Positions 12,192 to 23,737 of a stretch of 64,000 bases of DNA are shown here, one piece after another. The translations under genes and the position numbers were made by a program. The stretch's first letter is position 1; each line of letters begins with the position of its first letter. The stretch covers positions 62,001-126,000 of the forward strand of contig JAINVK010000523.1 of NCBI GenBank assembly GCA_030068075.1, read 5' to 3'. Below the pieces are notes generated by a model. That model did no database searches. It was not told the DNA's origin and saw only the letters and a list, made by a program, of their open reading frames with translations. This DNA comes from Paguma larvata. Its lineage: Eukaryota; Chordata; Mammalia; Carnivora; Viverridae.

Positions 12192-12825
12192 TTCATTTAT
12201 TCTCTTACTCACCTTAAAGATATTTATTGAACAGTTCAATAGACAGGGAACTCTACTAGTCTTGGGGACACAGTGGTAGACAGGAAAAAGTGGTTCTTTA
12301 TCAGGGATCTTACATTCTATTTGAGGAGACAGATCTGAAAAAAGTAATTGCATAATTGTATAATTATCCCATTATAATTTTGATAAATACTCTAAATAAG
12401 CACAGAGAGCATTCACATTACATAACTAGCAACTTGTCCTAAGCTGCAAAGTCTGTAAAGATTTCATCGAATAAATGGCATTTAATCTGAGGCTCAAAAA
12501 CTACAGTTTACTTTTCATAGAATGAGGAGAAAAACAAAATGGACTGAAAATCACAGACAAAGGACAAAAGCACAGGAGGGGCCTGGTTCATAGAGGATGT
12601 ATGAGGAAAATCTGTGTGGTAGAGAGTAAGGGGTGAGAGGGGATGTGTGAAGATACTGGAGGTTGAGGCCAGGTTGTATAGCGCAATTTTAAGGCTTTTG
12701 AATTTTTAACTTGAGAGCTTTGGAAAGACATAAAATCGTGAAATTACGTGTTAATATTTAGGCTTTATAGCCATTTTTTGAGAGAGACTATGGATAATGA
12801 ATTGGGGGCTTGTAAAAGAGGCTAC
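12192..12825 (-). mobile_element. L2-type ancient repeat relic
   Basis: 'gatatttattgaacagttca' followed by 'cttggggacacagtgg' and 'atcttacattctatttgagg' is the reverse complement of the L2 3'-terminal landmarks. Downstream blocks such as 'gaggccaggttgtatagcgc' fit the extended form of the same old repeat. Orientation follows the L2 terminus; the 3' half of this call is less certain. Confidence 0.55.
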
Positions 12826-12829
12826 TAAA

Positions 12830-13865
12830 AGTCAGATCAAAGGACACAACAGTGAAAAGACAAGTAAAGAACGGGAGAAACTACTTACAAATCTGTATCT
12901 ATAAGGGTTCAGTATCTGGAATATATAAAGAACTCCTACAAGTCAACAACCAAAAGTGAAATAACCCTATTTAAAAATGGGCAAAGGACTTGAGTTGACA
13001 TCTCTTAAAGATTATATACAAATAGCCAGTAAGCATATAAAAATGTGACTAACATCACTAACCATCAAGAGACGTATAAGTCAACCCCACGATGAGATAT
13101 CACCTCACTCCCATTAGGATAGGTACCACTGAGAAAAAAAAAAGAAAAGAAAAGAAAGGAAGAGAAAAGAAAAGAACAAATGCTGGTGAGGATGTAGAGA
13201 AATCGAAACCCTTGTACACTGTTAGTGGGAATGTCAGACCTTGCAACCGCTGTGGGAAACAGTAGGACAGTGCCTCAAAAGATTTAAAAATATACACCTA
13301 TAATATGATCCAGCAATCCCATTGCTGGGTATATATACAAAATAAATGAAAGCAAGGTCTTTAAGAAATTTTGTGCACCCCTGTTTGCAGCAGCACTATC
13401 TATAACAACCAAGAGTGGAAACAACCTAAATGTCCATTAACAGATGAATAAACAAAATATGGCCTGTACATACAATAGATTATTCAGTCTTAGAAAGGAA
13501 GGCAATCCTGTCACATGCTACAACATGGATGAACTCGGAGGACATTAGGCTAAATAAAATATTTAGCTAATCACAAAAAAAAAAAAACCAAATACTGTAT
13601 CACTACTAATATGAGGTATCTAAAAATAGTCAAATTCTTAAAAACAGAAAATGGAATGTTAGTTATTATGGTCTGAGGGGAGGGAGGGAGAGAGGTGTTG
13701 CTCAAAAGTACAGAGTTGTAGACTTGCAGGATGAAAAGGTGAAAAAGTTCTTGAGATATGTTTTACAATAGTGTGAATGAATGCACTTAAATACTGCTGA
13801 ACAGCATATTTAAAAATGGTTAAGATGGCAAATCTTATGTATCTTAACCAAAATAAAATAAAATC
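12830..13865 (+). mobile_element. L1 3' end (ORF2 C-terminal part and 3' UTR)
   Basis: The ordered landmarks of the old mammalian L1 3' end are: 'aaaaatgggcaaaggacttg' (12975), 'gatgagatatcacctcactc' (13091), 'ggtgaggatgtagagaaatc' (13185), 'gatccagcaatcccattgct' (13306), 'acctaaatgtccattaacag' (13424) and 'gaatgaatgcacttaaatac' (13776). The ORF2 frame is broken throughout. A GAAAA-rich tract at 13131-13177 interrupts it, probably a tract expansion. It was 5'-truncated on insertion or has decayed. Confidence 0.85.
13131..13178 (+). repeat. (GAAAA)n purine tract
   Basis: Almost purely A and G ('gaaaagaaaagaaaggaag'), embedded in the L1 3' end. Confidence 0.85.
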
Positions 13866-15209
13866 ATTTAGGAGCTATTGCTATAGTTCAAAAAAATATG
13901 AATGGTAGTTTGAATTAGAATTGTCGCAGTGGAGAGCAAGAGAAAGGGATATACTCAAGAGAGATTTGAAAGAGAATTAACACGCATATTATGTTAAATA
14001 TGTGGGAAAAGGGAGAAGTAGCCCCCAACAAAGTACTGATATTGTTTTTGAATTCTAAAACTGTATATGTGGCTGTATTGTGCCTAAGGCACATGCTTAA
14101 AATTTGTCAGCACACAGAAAGTAAGAAAAGTTATGGCATGAGATGAGATTATGAAGGGAGAAGGGGCTGATAGTAAAGAAAGAATAAAGTGAGACATAAG
14201 GAATCTCAAGCTTTATCTGAACATCTCCAGAGTTTATAAGTCATGTCAAGGGAAATGAGTGAGGAAAAAAGGAAAATGCCGAGAAGAAAGTACATTACTC
14301 AGTGTACTCCAAATCAGTTAATCACCTAGACTCACATTTACAAATCCTTTGTTCATTATCTATTAATATTAACAAAAAAAAGATTACCATAAGGAAAGAA
14401 TTCCCCCTAAGGTCTAATCCTACACTCTACGATGATCAGTGATAGAAAGTACATCATTTTGATTAATTCTCTTTTTGCTTTGATTTCTATAAAGATATGT
14501 TGATATGCAGGTCAAGATGAAGTTCCTAAATATGCAGCTGATTTGTAACTTCACAATCATATGCAAATCCATAGATGTTTTAAATTCATCTGTAAATTTT
14601 TAATTCTTAAAGGGCTGAGGAAACAGAAACTAAATCTTTTCCACACTCGAGATTATAAACATCAGCAAGGATGTATGTAAAAACCACTGTCAAACAATGG
14701 CAACAAAATGCCTTTATTTAGACTCACAAAGAAACTTAATCAAAATGTGCTTATCTTCTTTCTTCGACAAAATTGGAAGAAAATCTGGAAATTTTATTTG
14801 TGTTCACATTCAATAGCATATTAAATATGCTTGGGATTCACATGTTTGTAGTTTATTTGGGGGCAGAAAAAGTCATATCGTGTAGAAGTTATTCGAGGTG
14901 TGTTAATATAATAATCCCTTTAAAGGATAGGCTAAGTCAACTAATTATGCGTATTTACTGTTAAGGCAATTTATTGTTTAGATTCACCAGTGAGTTCAGA
15001 ATATTTTGTTATATTATAAAAAATTGAGAGTGTCTGGAGATACTAGCCCTTATGTGCATAGTTCATGGACAGCTTTCAGTACATGATTATTTCATACTAC
15101 CTGTTATTCAGTACTGAAAACAGTTGAAATAGCTCTTAATTCTTAAAATTAATTATTAATTTATAGATACATTAACAGATTAATGTTTAAATCATTCTTC
15201 TTGTAAAGA
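13866..15209. other. Unannotated AT-rich interval
   Basis: No repeat head or coding frame recognised. The 63-codon frame from 14773 has no known domain. Confidence 0.4.
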
Positions 15210-15221
15210 AATTAAAATGGG

Positions 15222-15415
15222 GGGTGCCTGAGCAGCTCACTCGGTTAATCCTTTGACTCTTGATCTCAGCCCAGGTCATGGTCTTATGGTTCCTGAGTTT
15301 AAGCCCAGTGTCAGGCTCTGGGCTGATGGTGCGCAGCCTGCCTGGGATTCTGTCTCTCTTTCTCTCTTCCCCTGCTTGTACTCTCTCTCAAAATCAATAA
15401 ATAAACTTTAAAAAT
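15222..15415 (+). mobile_element. Felid SINE
   Basis: A complete copy flanked by the 12-bp direct repeat 'aattaaaatggg' at 15210-15221 and 15416-15427. The head has substitutions ('ggtgcctgagcagctcactc'), and the CT block is short. Confidence 0.92.
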
Positions 15416-15427
15416 AATTAAAATGGG

Positions 15428-16664
15428 ATGTAGCCAAATATATTTCCACTATACTGCTAATCACATTATATGTGATGTTATTGAACAGCTATAAATGCCT
15501 TATTAATAAAGAAAATTTAAATCTATCCTTAAATCTCTACCTTATGAAATCATGAGTGTTTTAGGCATAATAAATCACTTAAATTTTTATATTTTGTGCT
15601 CCTCTGTCAAGATGACCTGATCTTAGTTTCCCTGCATTTCCATTTACACAAATAATTTAGTGTAAGTCACACACTTTTAAACCTACGCAGTGAAAAATTG
15701 GGGATATAGGGCAACTACCTACCTGAGTAAAAATTTTTCTTACTTTTAAGACACTACCTAAGTAGGATATTTCTTAAGATTTGTTTCTGCCTATATTTTG
15801 TACTGAGTTTTTATGAGGAGGTGGAATTAAAATCAGGACTATCCGTTCAACAAAATTCATTGCAAAACCATTTTAAAAATACTACTCTTTTAGAAACTAA
15901 AATAAACTTTCTTGTTCTAATCATCTTGCCATATTGAAATGTAATTTTCAATATGTTAAAGTCATTCAATATGTTAGCATTGATGTTTACTTTGGCAAGA
16001 ATCTTGCTTTTTGCAATTTTGTTTATCCCTGGGGAAATTTGTAGACATTTGAATTTGCTTTTCTCTTTTGCCTTTTCTAAAAAGATTCTATCGGTTACTC
16101 TAATATATTAGGACTATATTGAAAACTGACACTGACATACTATTTCCATTTTGTTACAAAAAATTTTCATTGAGAAGAACCGCAAATATATAAATAATGA
16201 CTTCAATATTTTTATAGACTGTAAATATAGCACTGTCGAATAGAAAATACAATCTGAAAATGGAGCTCAATAACAAGACTAAAACAAAAGAACATTCAGG
16301 CATTTAAAAAATAATCTGCCTTTCATTTCAATGGGCACAGTGAATCATTGCAGGGAATTATTATGTAGTTTTAATGAATTCTGAGGGAAAATAATTTGAT
16401 AAAGTAGCTTTTAATAAAATAGTTCTAAAACAACTGATTTATATGATGGGCTCATAAACATATAATTATTTGCTTATATATCAGATATATGTACATGTGA
16501 ATGATTTATAAAAATTATATATGTTATACATTATTTATAAAAATATAACCAGTGATAGCTTACTCATTAGATGAATACACAATAATTGTACTGAAGATGA
16601 TAGAGAATAAATGAATACTCATTACATATATTTTATAGGCTATAATGTTTAAAGTATGATTTTT
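15428..16664. other. Unannotated AT-rich interval
   Basis: No gene or repeat recognised over about 1.2 kb. Confidence 0.4.
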
Positions 16665-16679
16665 AAATCATCCATTGAA

Positions 16680-16944
16680 GGGCACTTGAATGGCTCCGTT
16701 GATTAGGCATCTGACTTTTGATTTCTGTTCAGGTCATGACCTCACAATTGTGAGAATGAGCCCCACACCCAGCTCTGTGTCCAGTCCCACAACCAGCCCC
16801 ACGTTGGGATTCGTGCTGAGCACAGAGCCTGCTTGGAATTCTCTTTCTCTCTCTCTCTGTCTCTCTCTGCCCTTGCCCCACTGATACATGTGCATGTGTA
16901 CTCTTCCTCTCAAAATAAACAAATAAGTGTTTAAAAGATAAATA
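16680..16944 (+). mobile_element. Felid SINE with internal expansion
   Basis: Flanked by the 15-bp repeat 'aaatcatccattgaa' at 16665-16679 and 16945-16959. It is longer than its relatives because the 'agccccacaccca' region is partly repeated ('agtcccacaaccagcccca', about 16760-16803). Confidence 0.92.
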
Positions 16945-16982
16945 AAATCATCCATTGAAAACAAATTTAAAAAAAATAAAAT

Positions 16983-17033
16983 GGGGGCTCCTGGGTGGCT
17001 CAGTCAGTTAGGCATCCGACTTTGGCTCAGGTC
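16983..17033 (+). mobile_element. 5' fragment of a felid SINE
   Basis: Only the tRNA-like head is present ('ctcctgggtggctcagtcag' to 'ggctcaggtca'). It stops abruptly at about 17033 and joins unrelated sequence matching antisense L1. The loss of the 3' end is the reverse of the 5' truncation usually produced by retrotransposition. Confidence 0.85.
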
Positions 17034-17234
17034 AAGATGGCAATCCCATCCTTTAGTTTTTTCTTGATTGAAAGTTCTTTCTTTCACTTTTATATTTACA
17101 TTTTTTCCACTGGATTTAGAATTACTGATTGGTAGTTGTTTTATTTAAGCACTAAAATTTGTCATCGCATTTTATTCTTTCCTCTATATTTTCATTCAAA
17201 AAGTTAGCTTTCAGATTTATAATTGCTCCCTAGA

Positions 17235-17270
<36 letters not shown>

Positions 17271-17770
17271 CCCTATTTGAATTGATAGGAGTTTTGGAAT
17301 CTGAGCTTTAATGTCATCCATTAGTTGGCAAAAATTCTCAAAGTATCTCTTGAAATTTCACTCTTGCATCACTCTCTCCTTTGTGTCTGTTGGTCCACAG
17401 ATTAACTATTTTGGTTTCTCACTATGCCCCATTTATCTATTATGCTTTTTTCTTCCTTTATTTTTTCTTTATACTTCAGTCAAAATTTTTATATTTTTCA
17501 TTTTCCACTTCACCAATCCTGTCTTCAGCTATGCCTAATCTACTGTTAAATTTAACAATTTGTATTCTTAATTTCATTCATTTTGTTTTTTCATTATAGA
17601 ATTTCCATTTGACTTTCTTTTCTTAAACTGCAATATCTAGAGAAATTACTCATCATCTTGAATGATTATCAAGATTATTAAAGTCTTTGATTACTTTAGT
17701 TCGGAGATCACTTATACATCTTTTGTTTCCTGTTTTTTTTTTTCTCACTTCCGGCTTGGTCATTTACTTT
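17034..17770 (-). mobile_element. Antisense L1 fragment (5' UTR/ORF1 side)
   Basis: Landmarks of antisense old L1 are 'tggatttagaattactgatt' (17112), 'ggtagttgttttatttaagc' (17131), 'attatagaatttccatttga' (17594) and 'ttattaaagtctttgattac' (17676). It is interrupted by a GT microsatellite at 17237. The open frames at 17311-17599 are translations of this segment. Confidence 0.65.
17237..17268 (+). repeat. (GT)n microsatellite
   Basis: An uninterrupted run of about 16 GT units inside the antisense L1 fragment. Confidence 0.95.
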
Positions 17771-17792
17771 CTATAAAAGGATTGACAGGACT

Positions 17793-18030
17793 GGGGTGCC
17801 TGGGGGCTCAGTTGGTTAAGCTTCCAACTTCAGCTCAGGTCATGATCTTGTGATTCACAGGTTCAAGCCCTGAATCAGGCTCTATGCTGACAGCTCACAA
17901 TCTATGCTGACAGCTCAGAGCTTGGAGCCTGCTTCGGATTCTGTGTCTCCCTCTCTCTCTCTGCCCCTCCCTTGCTCATGCTCACTCTCTCTTTCTCAAA
18001 AATAAATAAAAACATTTAAAAATTAATAAA
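17793..18030 (+). mobile_element. Felid SINE with internal duplication
   Basis: The head is 'ggggtgcctgggggctcagt'. The block 'ctatgctgacagctca' occurs twice (about 17883 and 17903), a local duplication. Imperfect flanking repeats are 'attgacaggact' before and 'atcgacagact' after the tail. Confidence 0.92.
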
Positions 18031-18039
18031 ATGATCGAC

Positions 18040-19526
18040 AGACTAATTTCAAGAACTATTTGGGGTTTTCTTCTAACAAAGAAGTTTTTCTTTTTCTTTC
18101 TCATTGTGATAGGAAATTAGAATAGTTGCATATTAATTTGATACAATATGGGATTTAGGTAGTTTGAAACTGAGTCTCTTTCTTTGTAAGAGCTAGCCAG
18201 TCTCTGCTTTTGCACCTTCTTTGATAATAGAACTAAGGTCCTTACTAGAAATATGCATGATATAAGGGTCCCTCTTTGTCAATCTCTGAAATCCAAATTT
18301 TGTCACCTAGTTTTATAGTATACTTAACTCTATACTTACCTTCTGGTCTCTTGGTTATTTTGTCAGTTTGTTTATTTGACTATAAGTCTCTGGACACATT
18401 ACAAGTAACAAACCAGCAAATGCCTCAAAATGAAAAATCATTGACAAAACTTCAGGCTCCTCATCTACAGGCATGTAGCTTTCATTGGGATTTGAGGCCC
18501 CTCATGTCTGAACAGCTTGATAGTTCAGATTACTTGAAACAAGTCTTGTTTGTTCGTTTGTTTTAAAGTTTGCATGGTTTTTCTAGCTTTCATTGGTGGA
18601 TGAATTGGTTCCACATCAGATAACTCTGCCATTAATATAAGTGGTAATTCATATATGCAAATTACCATAAATGGAAAATAGGTATATTTTTATATTAATT
18701 ATCAAGAGGAGGCCTACTTACCTAATTATAAAATTATTGAAGGAAGCTTTATTGTAAATATAGCATAATAAGGTTTGAAACATACTAATATTTTAAAAGT
18801 AAAGTCTTATGACCAGTCTGCAAAGAATCATACATCTCTCAATTTTCAGAAGTCAACTAGAGGTTAGATTTTCTGATTCCAGACCCAGGCTCTTAAATAG
18901 TCAAATAGTTTGATAATGCAAGTTCAAGTTTACAAAATATTTTCTGTGTACTTCTTGGTTAATTGTGCACTCTTCTTTTCTATCCAGGAAGCCATAGGAA
19001 TATTCCCTGGCTGATAGGGAAACTCAATCTTCCAATATTGTTATATACATGTATATGACAGCATAATATTTCAGTGGCCTACTTACTAAAAAGCAATCAA
19101 GAAATAAGTCCTTTTGCAACAATATTTATACCATTTTACTTGTAGTTTCTCTTCTTGGCAGATGTATGTAGCTTCAGTCCTGTAGCCAAACTGCTGAATC
19201 TCTGCCTTTATGTATGAAAACTTCTAAACTGACTTGGAGCCGAATTCACTAACAAACATGCATGTACACACAGAGATATACCATAAAACATGCTCCTGGC
19301 CAATCTTGAAGTGATTTCTAAGTCTCCTCCATTTCCCCATGCCACCACCATTGCCCCTTCAAGAAAGCATGTGTGGGGTGAGTTGTGTCATGGACCTGTG
19401 ACCTAGAAATAATACACAATACATATTTTTTTTCCTTTCATTACTGTGTTCCAGAATCTATTATCAGTTACCTTCAGATTGCAAAAACAGGTGTCCAAAT
19501 TTGAATAATTCAAGACGTTTAATGAG
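18040..19526. other. Unannotated interval
   Basis: The first few hundred bases may continue the antisense L1 of 17034-17770 (T-rich, 'aagggtccctctttgtcaat'), but I cannot fix an end. Nothing was recognised in the rest. The 96-codon frame at 18276-18566 has no known domain. Confidence 0.35.
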
Positions 19527-19538
19527 AAAAGTCGTACA

Positions 19539-19744
19539 GGGGCACCTGAGTGGCTCAGTCCTCCTCTTGATTCAGCTCAGGTCGTGATCCCAGAGTCGTG
19601 AGATGGAACTCCATGTTGGGCTCTGCTGAGCATGCAGCCTGCTTAAGATTTTCTTTGCCCCTCTCTCCCACTCACATGCGCGTGCCCTCTTTCTCTCCCT
19701 CTCTCAAAAAAAAAAAAAAAAGAAAGAAAGAAAGAAAGAAAGAC
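19539..19744 (+). mobile_element. Felid SINE
   Basis: Flanking repeats 'aaaagtcgtaca' (19527-19538) and 'aaaagtcataca' (19745-19756) differ at one base. The A tail has grown into a (GAAA)n run. Part of the tRNA-like head is deleted after 'ggctcagtc'. Confidence 0.92.
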
Positions 19745-19859
19745 AAAAGTCATACAATATGTAGGAATAATTTACTTTTAAACAAAGCTTTCATAGAGAA
19801 TAAATTCTCTCCTATATCAGGGAGAGATTTCCGTTTCATGTGTAAAAGACTTTGAAAGT

Positions 19860-22090
19860 TAAAGCATGGGGAAAAAGAATAACTGATTTTGCAATATGTC
19901 TTTTGTTTTTTATACTCTATTGAACATTGTAAAACTTTCTTATAGATGTTTATTAAAGGGATATTTTTCTATCTTCTGTTCGTATTATATAGAATGTTAA
20001 TTACATATTCCTTTTTTGCTTTCAAAATATAAAGCGCACCAAATCTCTTATTTTAAATAATCTCTAAAAGTGTATGGAGTGACTATAACAGGGAACAAAT
20101 TTGACTTTATGAGCATAACATATTCATTACAGATGTCTAATTATGTAAAAACTGTGAATCTACTAAAATGAAAAAAAGAGCAAAAATGAAAGCAAAACTT
20201 TGATAAGCAGTTATGATTTCCTCTAAACCATTTAGACAATTTTATTTTTATTTTCTTTAAACTGATGTAGATTTTATTCTTTTTCGTATTTATTGAGATT
20301 AAAGTTTAATTCATTCTGGCTGCTTAGAGGAAGCCTCTCCTTTACAAATAAGCAAGCTGGAATATCTTGAAGAAAATTCATAAATAAAATCCTTTAAAAA
20401 GAGCACCCTTTGTAAAACTGAAAATTAAAAGTGATAAACTCTTCAAAGAAATAAAGCTCTAGATATATACGTATATATCATTGCATGAAACAATGATTAA
20501 ATGCAGAAGACCTTATAAACAACTGTATGTGATTTACAAAATATCGATTTGCAATCAAAATGCAGTATCACTCAGCCGTTTATTAACTAGGTATTAACAC
20601 CAGGGCACCGCTAGCGTGTTAATGAAGAACCACTATCAAATCCTCATTTACCTTTATTTCTGGTTCTTTCTGTGATTGACTATTATATTAACTGCAACAT
20701 TATTCAGTTGTAAGGTACCAACTGCTTGAGTGTCTTTCCTATGGAAGAGATTTGCATTTTAAGGAAACACCATATAATTATGCTCCAACTGGGCTAGAAC
20801 CAACCCTGTGCTGTAATATGCCCATATTGAAGCCCATTTTCTTCTTCTTACTAGGCCTTTTCTATGCTAGGAAATGTATCTCTGTATTTTAATCACCAAA
20901 AATAAGCTGCACTTTAACGTTATTAATAAAGTCATTTAATATTAACTGGAATTTAGAGGATGCAGAACAAAAACTGATTTTAAATATTTGAAACAGCGAG
21001 ATAGATAATTAGTTCTCACTGGAGCCATTAATTTTCATAGTACTATTAAAGCATTTATTAAAGTCTTTTGATTACATTTTATATACTTGCTTATTTAAAT
21101 GATTTCTACTTACAAAATGACATGGGAAAATTATTCCAGTTATATTCTTTCCCTCTCCAATGCCTTGATTGATTAAATTTCCTTACCACCACAGGACTAT
21201 AATTAATATTAGCACATTTAAAAAAATTTTAAAGGATATTGGACCATTTTATTTTGTGATTTATATACATACACATATATATTTATGTAAAGGAAATTTC
21301 ATTAAAGTAACCACTAATGCAATCTTAATTGTATTTGTAGTTTAGCTTGGTATTTCCCAAGAACACCTTCATAATTTAAACAGGACAGGAAACTATACAC
21401 ATTTAAATCAAATTCTTCCTTACTGAGAGTGGAGACTCAGGAAGGAAGTCTAACAGGTTTCTACCTCTCTTAGCAAATAAAACTAATGAGGCAAATTTTC
21501 ATTTTGCAAAGAATAAAAGAAAAGAGTAAGACACATAGTATCAATTAAGGAATATACGACAAGCCATCTGCCTTGATGATGTAAATAGATAATAAGTTCC
21601 ATATGCAGTTCTCAGTATCCGCACAAATGCAAGAATACTAAATGAGCACCAAATCCACTTAAACATCTGCCAGGACTCCCACACAGGTAAAGCAAACTCA
21701 CCTCACTGATACTTGATTAATCTTGTTGACCAGTTCATTCTCCATCCGCAAGGCAAACATCAAGGAAATCTGATTAATGGGATCATACTATGACCAAGAC
21801 AATTATCAGGCCAAATGTAACTGACAGAGTGGGTTCCTAGGAGCAAGTGACTGTGAAACTGACAAGGGCACAGTATACAGAAAGCAATACTTCCAGGTTG
21901 TAGAAAAGTGTTCTATATAATTGAAAGAAACAATGTGTCACCTTTCAGGTATAGAATCAAAGAATCTGGAGGCTCACAGATAGGTAATGCTGACTTGTCA
22001 GTCATTGATTGACTGACATTGTACTGATTCATGAATTTATTTAACAAAGACTATTTCCTTTCAGGTTTTAGGCACCCTATTTTTCTGAGG
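19860..22090. other. Repeat-free interval, candidate conserved noncoding DNA
   Basis: About 2.2 kb in which I recognise no SINE, L1, LTR or DNA transposon and no convincing coding frame. It holds many homeodomain-like TAATTA motifs and a perfect octamer ATTTGCAT at 20750-20757. Octamers and TAATTA occur by chance in AT-rich DNA, so this is only a candidate. Confidence 0.4.
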
Positions 22091-22097
22091 AGAAAGT

Positions 22098-22150
22098 TTA
22101 AAAAGAAAGAGAGAGAGAGACAGAGAGAGAGGGAGAGAGAGAGAGAGAAA
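22098..22150 (+). repeat. (GA)n purine tract
   Basis: About 50 bases of nearly pure GA repeat with GGGA and CAGA interruptions. Confidence 0.9.
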
Positions 22151-22297
22151 GTAATGTTTAAATAGACCAATGTGTTTTTTTTGGTTTTGTTTTTTTATAG
22201 AAAATTCTCCAAATAGTTCAGATTTTTATTTATTGCACACAATGGAAAACAAGGTTACGTCACCCCCGAGAAAATGTATTGAATCACAAGAAAAATA

Positions 22298-22520
22298 GGG
22301 GCACCTGGGCGGCTCAGTCGGTTGAGCATCCAACTTCAGCTCAGGTCATGATCTCACAGTCTGTGAGTTGGAGCCCGTGTTGGGCTCTGTGCTGACAGCT
22401 CAGAGCCTGGAGCCTGCTTCAGATTTTGTGTCTTCCTCTCTCTCTGCCTGTCCTCCACTCATGCTCTCTCTCTCCACTCATGCTCTCTCTCTCTCTCAAA
22501 ATAAATAAGCATTAAAAAAT
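22298..22520 (+). mobile_element. Felid SINE
   Basis: Close to consensus at the head ('ggggcacctgggcggctcag'). The phrase 'ccactcatgctctctctct' is duplicated in tandem near 22456-22494, lengthening the CT block. Confidence 0.93.
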
Positions 22521-22632
22521 ATTAAGAGGAATTTAATTACCCAATTAATTTGGTTTTATTATATTTATAATAAAAATATGTATATTGGAAAGGATAAGGC
22601 TTCTGTTTTACCTAGTGAAAAGCAATCCCATG

Positions 22633-22662
22633 GGACCTCTGGGTGGCTCAGTCGGTTAAGCG
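22633..22662 (+). mobile_element. Felid SINE, 5' part, split by an LTR
   Basis: The head 'gggacctctgggtggctcag' to 'ttaagcg' ends exactly at the LTR junction. It resumes at 23172 with 'tccaacttcggctcaggt'. The host SINE has its own imperfect flanking repeat ('agcaatccca' before, 'accaattcca' after its tail). Confidence 0.92.
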
Positions 22663-23166
22663 TGAAACAGGGTGTTGTCGAAAAAGACCAGCAGATGCCT
22701 AATAGAAGTGAGGCAAGATTTGATTTACAGCCGGGCCAAACCTGATCTCCTGATCTAGAGGAGAAAAGTGCAGAGAATGGCACCGAACAAAGGCAGCAGT
22801 GAGTTTATATTGGTTTTAGTAAGTCAGAGTATGTCATCATTTAGTTAACCAATTACAATTTACAGCATTTCATGGTAGCCAATTATATTGTGAAGCACAG
22901 ATGTTAGTTTTGGCATCGACTTATCAATTTAAACTTCTTTGTCCTAAGAGGGTTTAAGACGACCAATCATAGTTACACACCTAAAGTACGGTGGGGCAAT
23001 GTGTACCTGACTTTTAGCATGCTGACTCTTTCAGGCTAACCTGGTTGTAGCAAATTTTCTAACTTGGCAAACAGCGAGGTTATGAAGCGGAACAAAGCAG
23101 TTACAAACCTGACTTACAGACTTTCTGGAACACAGTGTTCTATGGTCGTATTGCTGACTTATAACA
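22663..23166 (-). mobile_element. Solo endogenous retrovirus LTR (504 bp)
   Basis: The insert begins TGAAACAGGG and ends TTATAACA, so it has the TG...CA termini of an LTR. It is flanked by the 5-bp duplication AAGCG at 22658-22662 and 23167-23171, and it cleanly interrupts a SINE. Read on the minus strand, 'ccaatataaactc' (22801-22813) is a plausible CCAAT/TATA-like promoter element, and a CCAAT-box-like motif lies near 22963. Removing the insert and one AAGCG copy restores a continuous SINE. No gag, pol or env sequence is present, so it is a solo LTR left by recombination between paired LTRs. The minus orientation rests on the TATA-like element; no perfect AATAAA was found. The family is not identified; it looks most like class I (gammaretrovirus-like). 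Confidence 0.88.
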
Positions 23167-23298
23167 AAGCGTCCAACTTCGGCTCAGGTGTGATCTCACA
23201 GTCTGTGAGTTTGAGCCTCGCATCAGGCTCTGTTCTGACAGCTCACGCTCTGGCTCTCTCTCTCAAAAAAATACATAAACGTTTAAAAAAATTTTTTT
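23167..23298 (+). mobile_element. Felid SINE, 3' part, split by an LTR
   Basis: Continues the copy begun at 22633, after the second AAGCG. It lacks the usual 'gagcctggagcctgcttc' block (a deletion between 'gacagctca' and 'cgctctgg'). It ends in 'aaaaaaatacataaacg'. The frame at 23064-23300 spans the LTR and this SINE and is not a gene. Confidence 0.9.
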
Positions 23299-23678
23299 AA
23301 AAACCAATTCCAGAGAAGAATGCAGTAAATTGTGCCTTCTTAGCAGCAGTTCTCCAGTTTGAGGTCGTCACCAGTAAACGGTTAAGATTTTTTTCTATTA
23401 AGAGATAGGAAGTATTTGAAATTATAACCATAATTTTGGTTATCTGATGACATTGTCAATATTTTCTTAGCAGACAATAAAATGGTGGTCAATGTGGTTG
23501 CAGTTGACTATAATATTTTTGTCATTTCTTATAGGCAAAATAAATTCTTGCATAATTAGCATTGCTACTGATTTCACATATACTTGTTTGTTAGATATGT
23601 GAACTGAGTGGTATATATGGGTAATATTAGTATTTTCATCCATATATTCACTAAACACATACTATTAAGCACCTACTT
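23299..23678. other. Unannotated interval
   Basis: No gene or repeat recognised. Confidence 0.4.
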
Positions 23679-23737
23679 AACACTTGTGTATCAGTTGTAA
23701 AATCATTTCTAAACACTTGTGTATCACTTGTAAAATC
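23679..23737 (+). repeat. Tandem duplication, 33-bp period
   Basis: 'aacacttgtgtatca' followed by 'ttgtaaaatc' occurs at 23679-23704 and again at 23712-23737. There is a single G/C difference between them over 26 bases. Confidence 0.85.
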
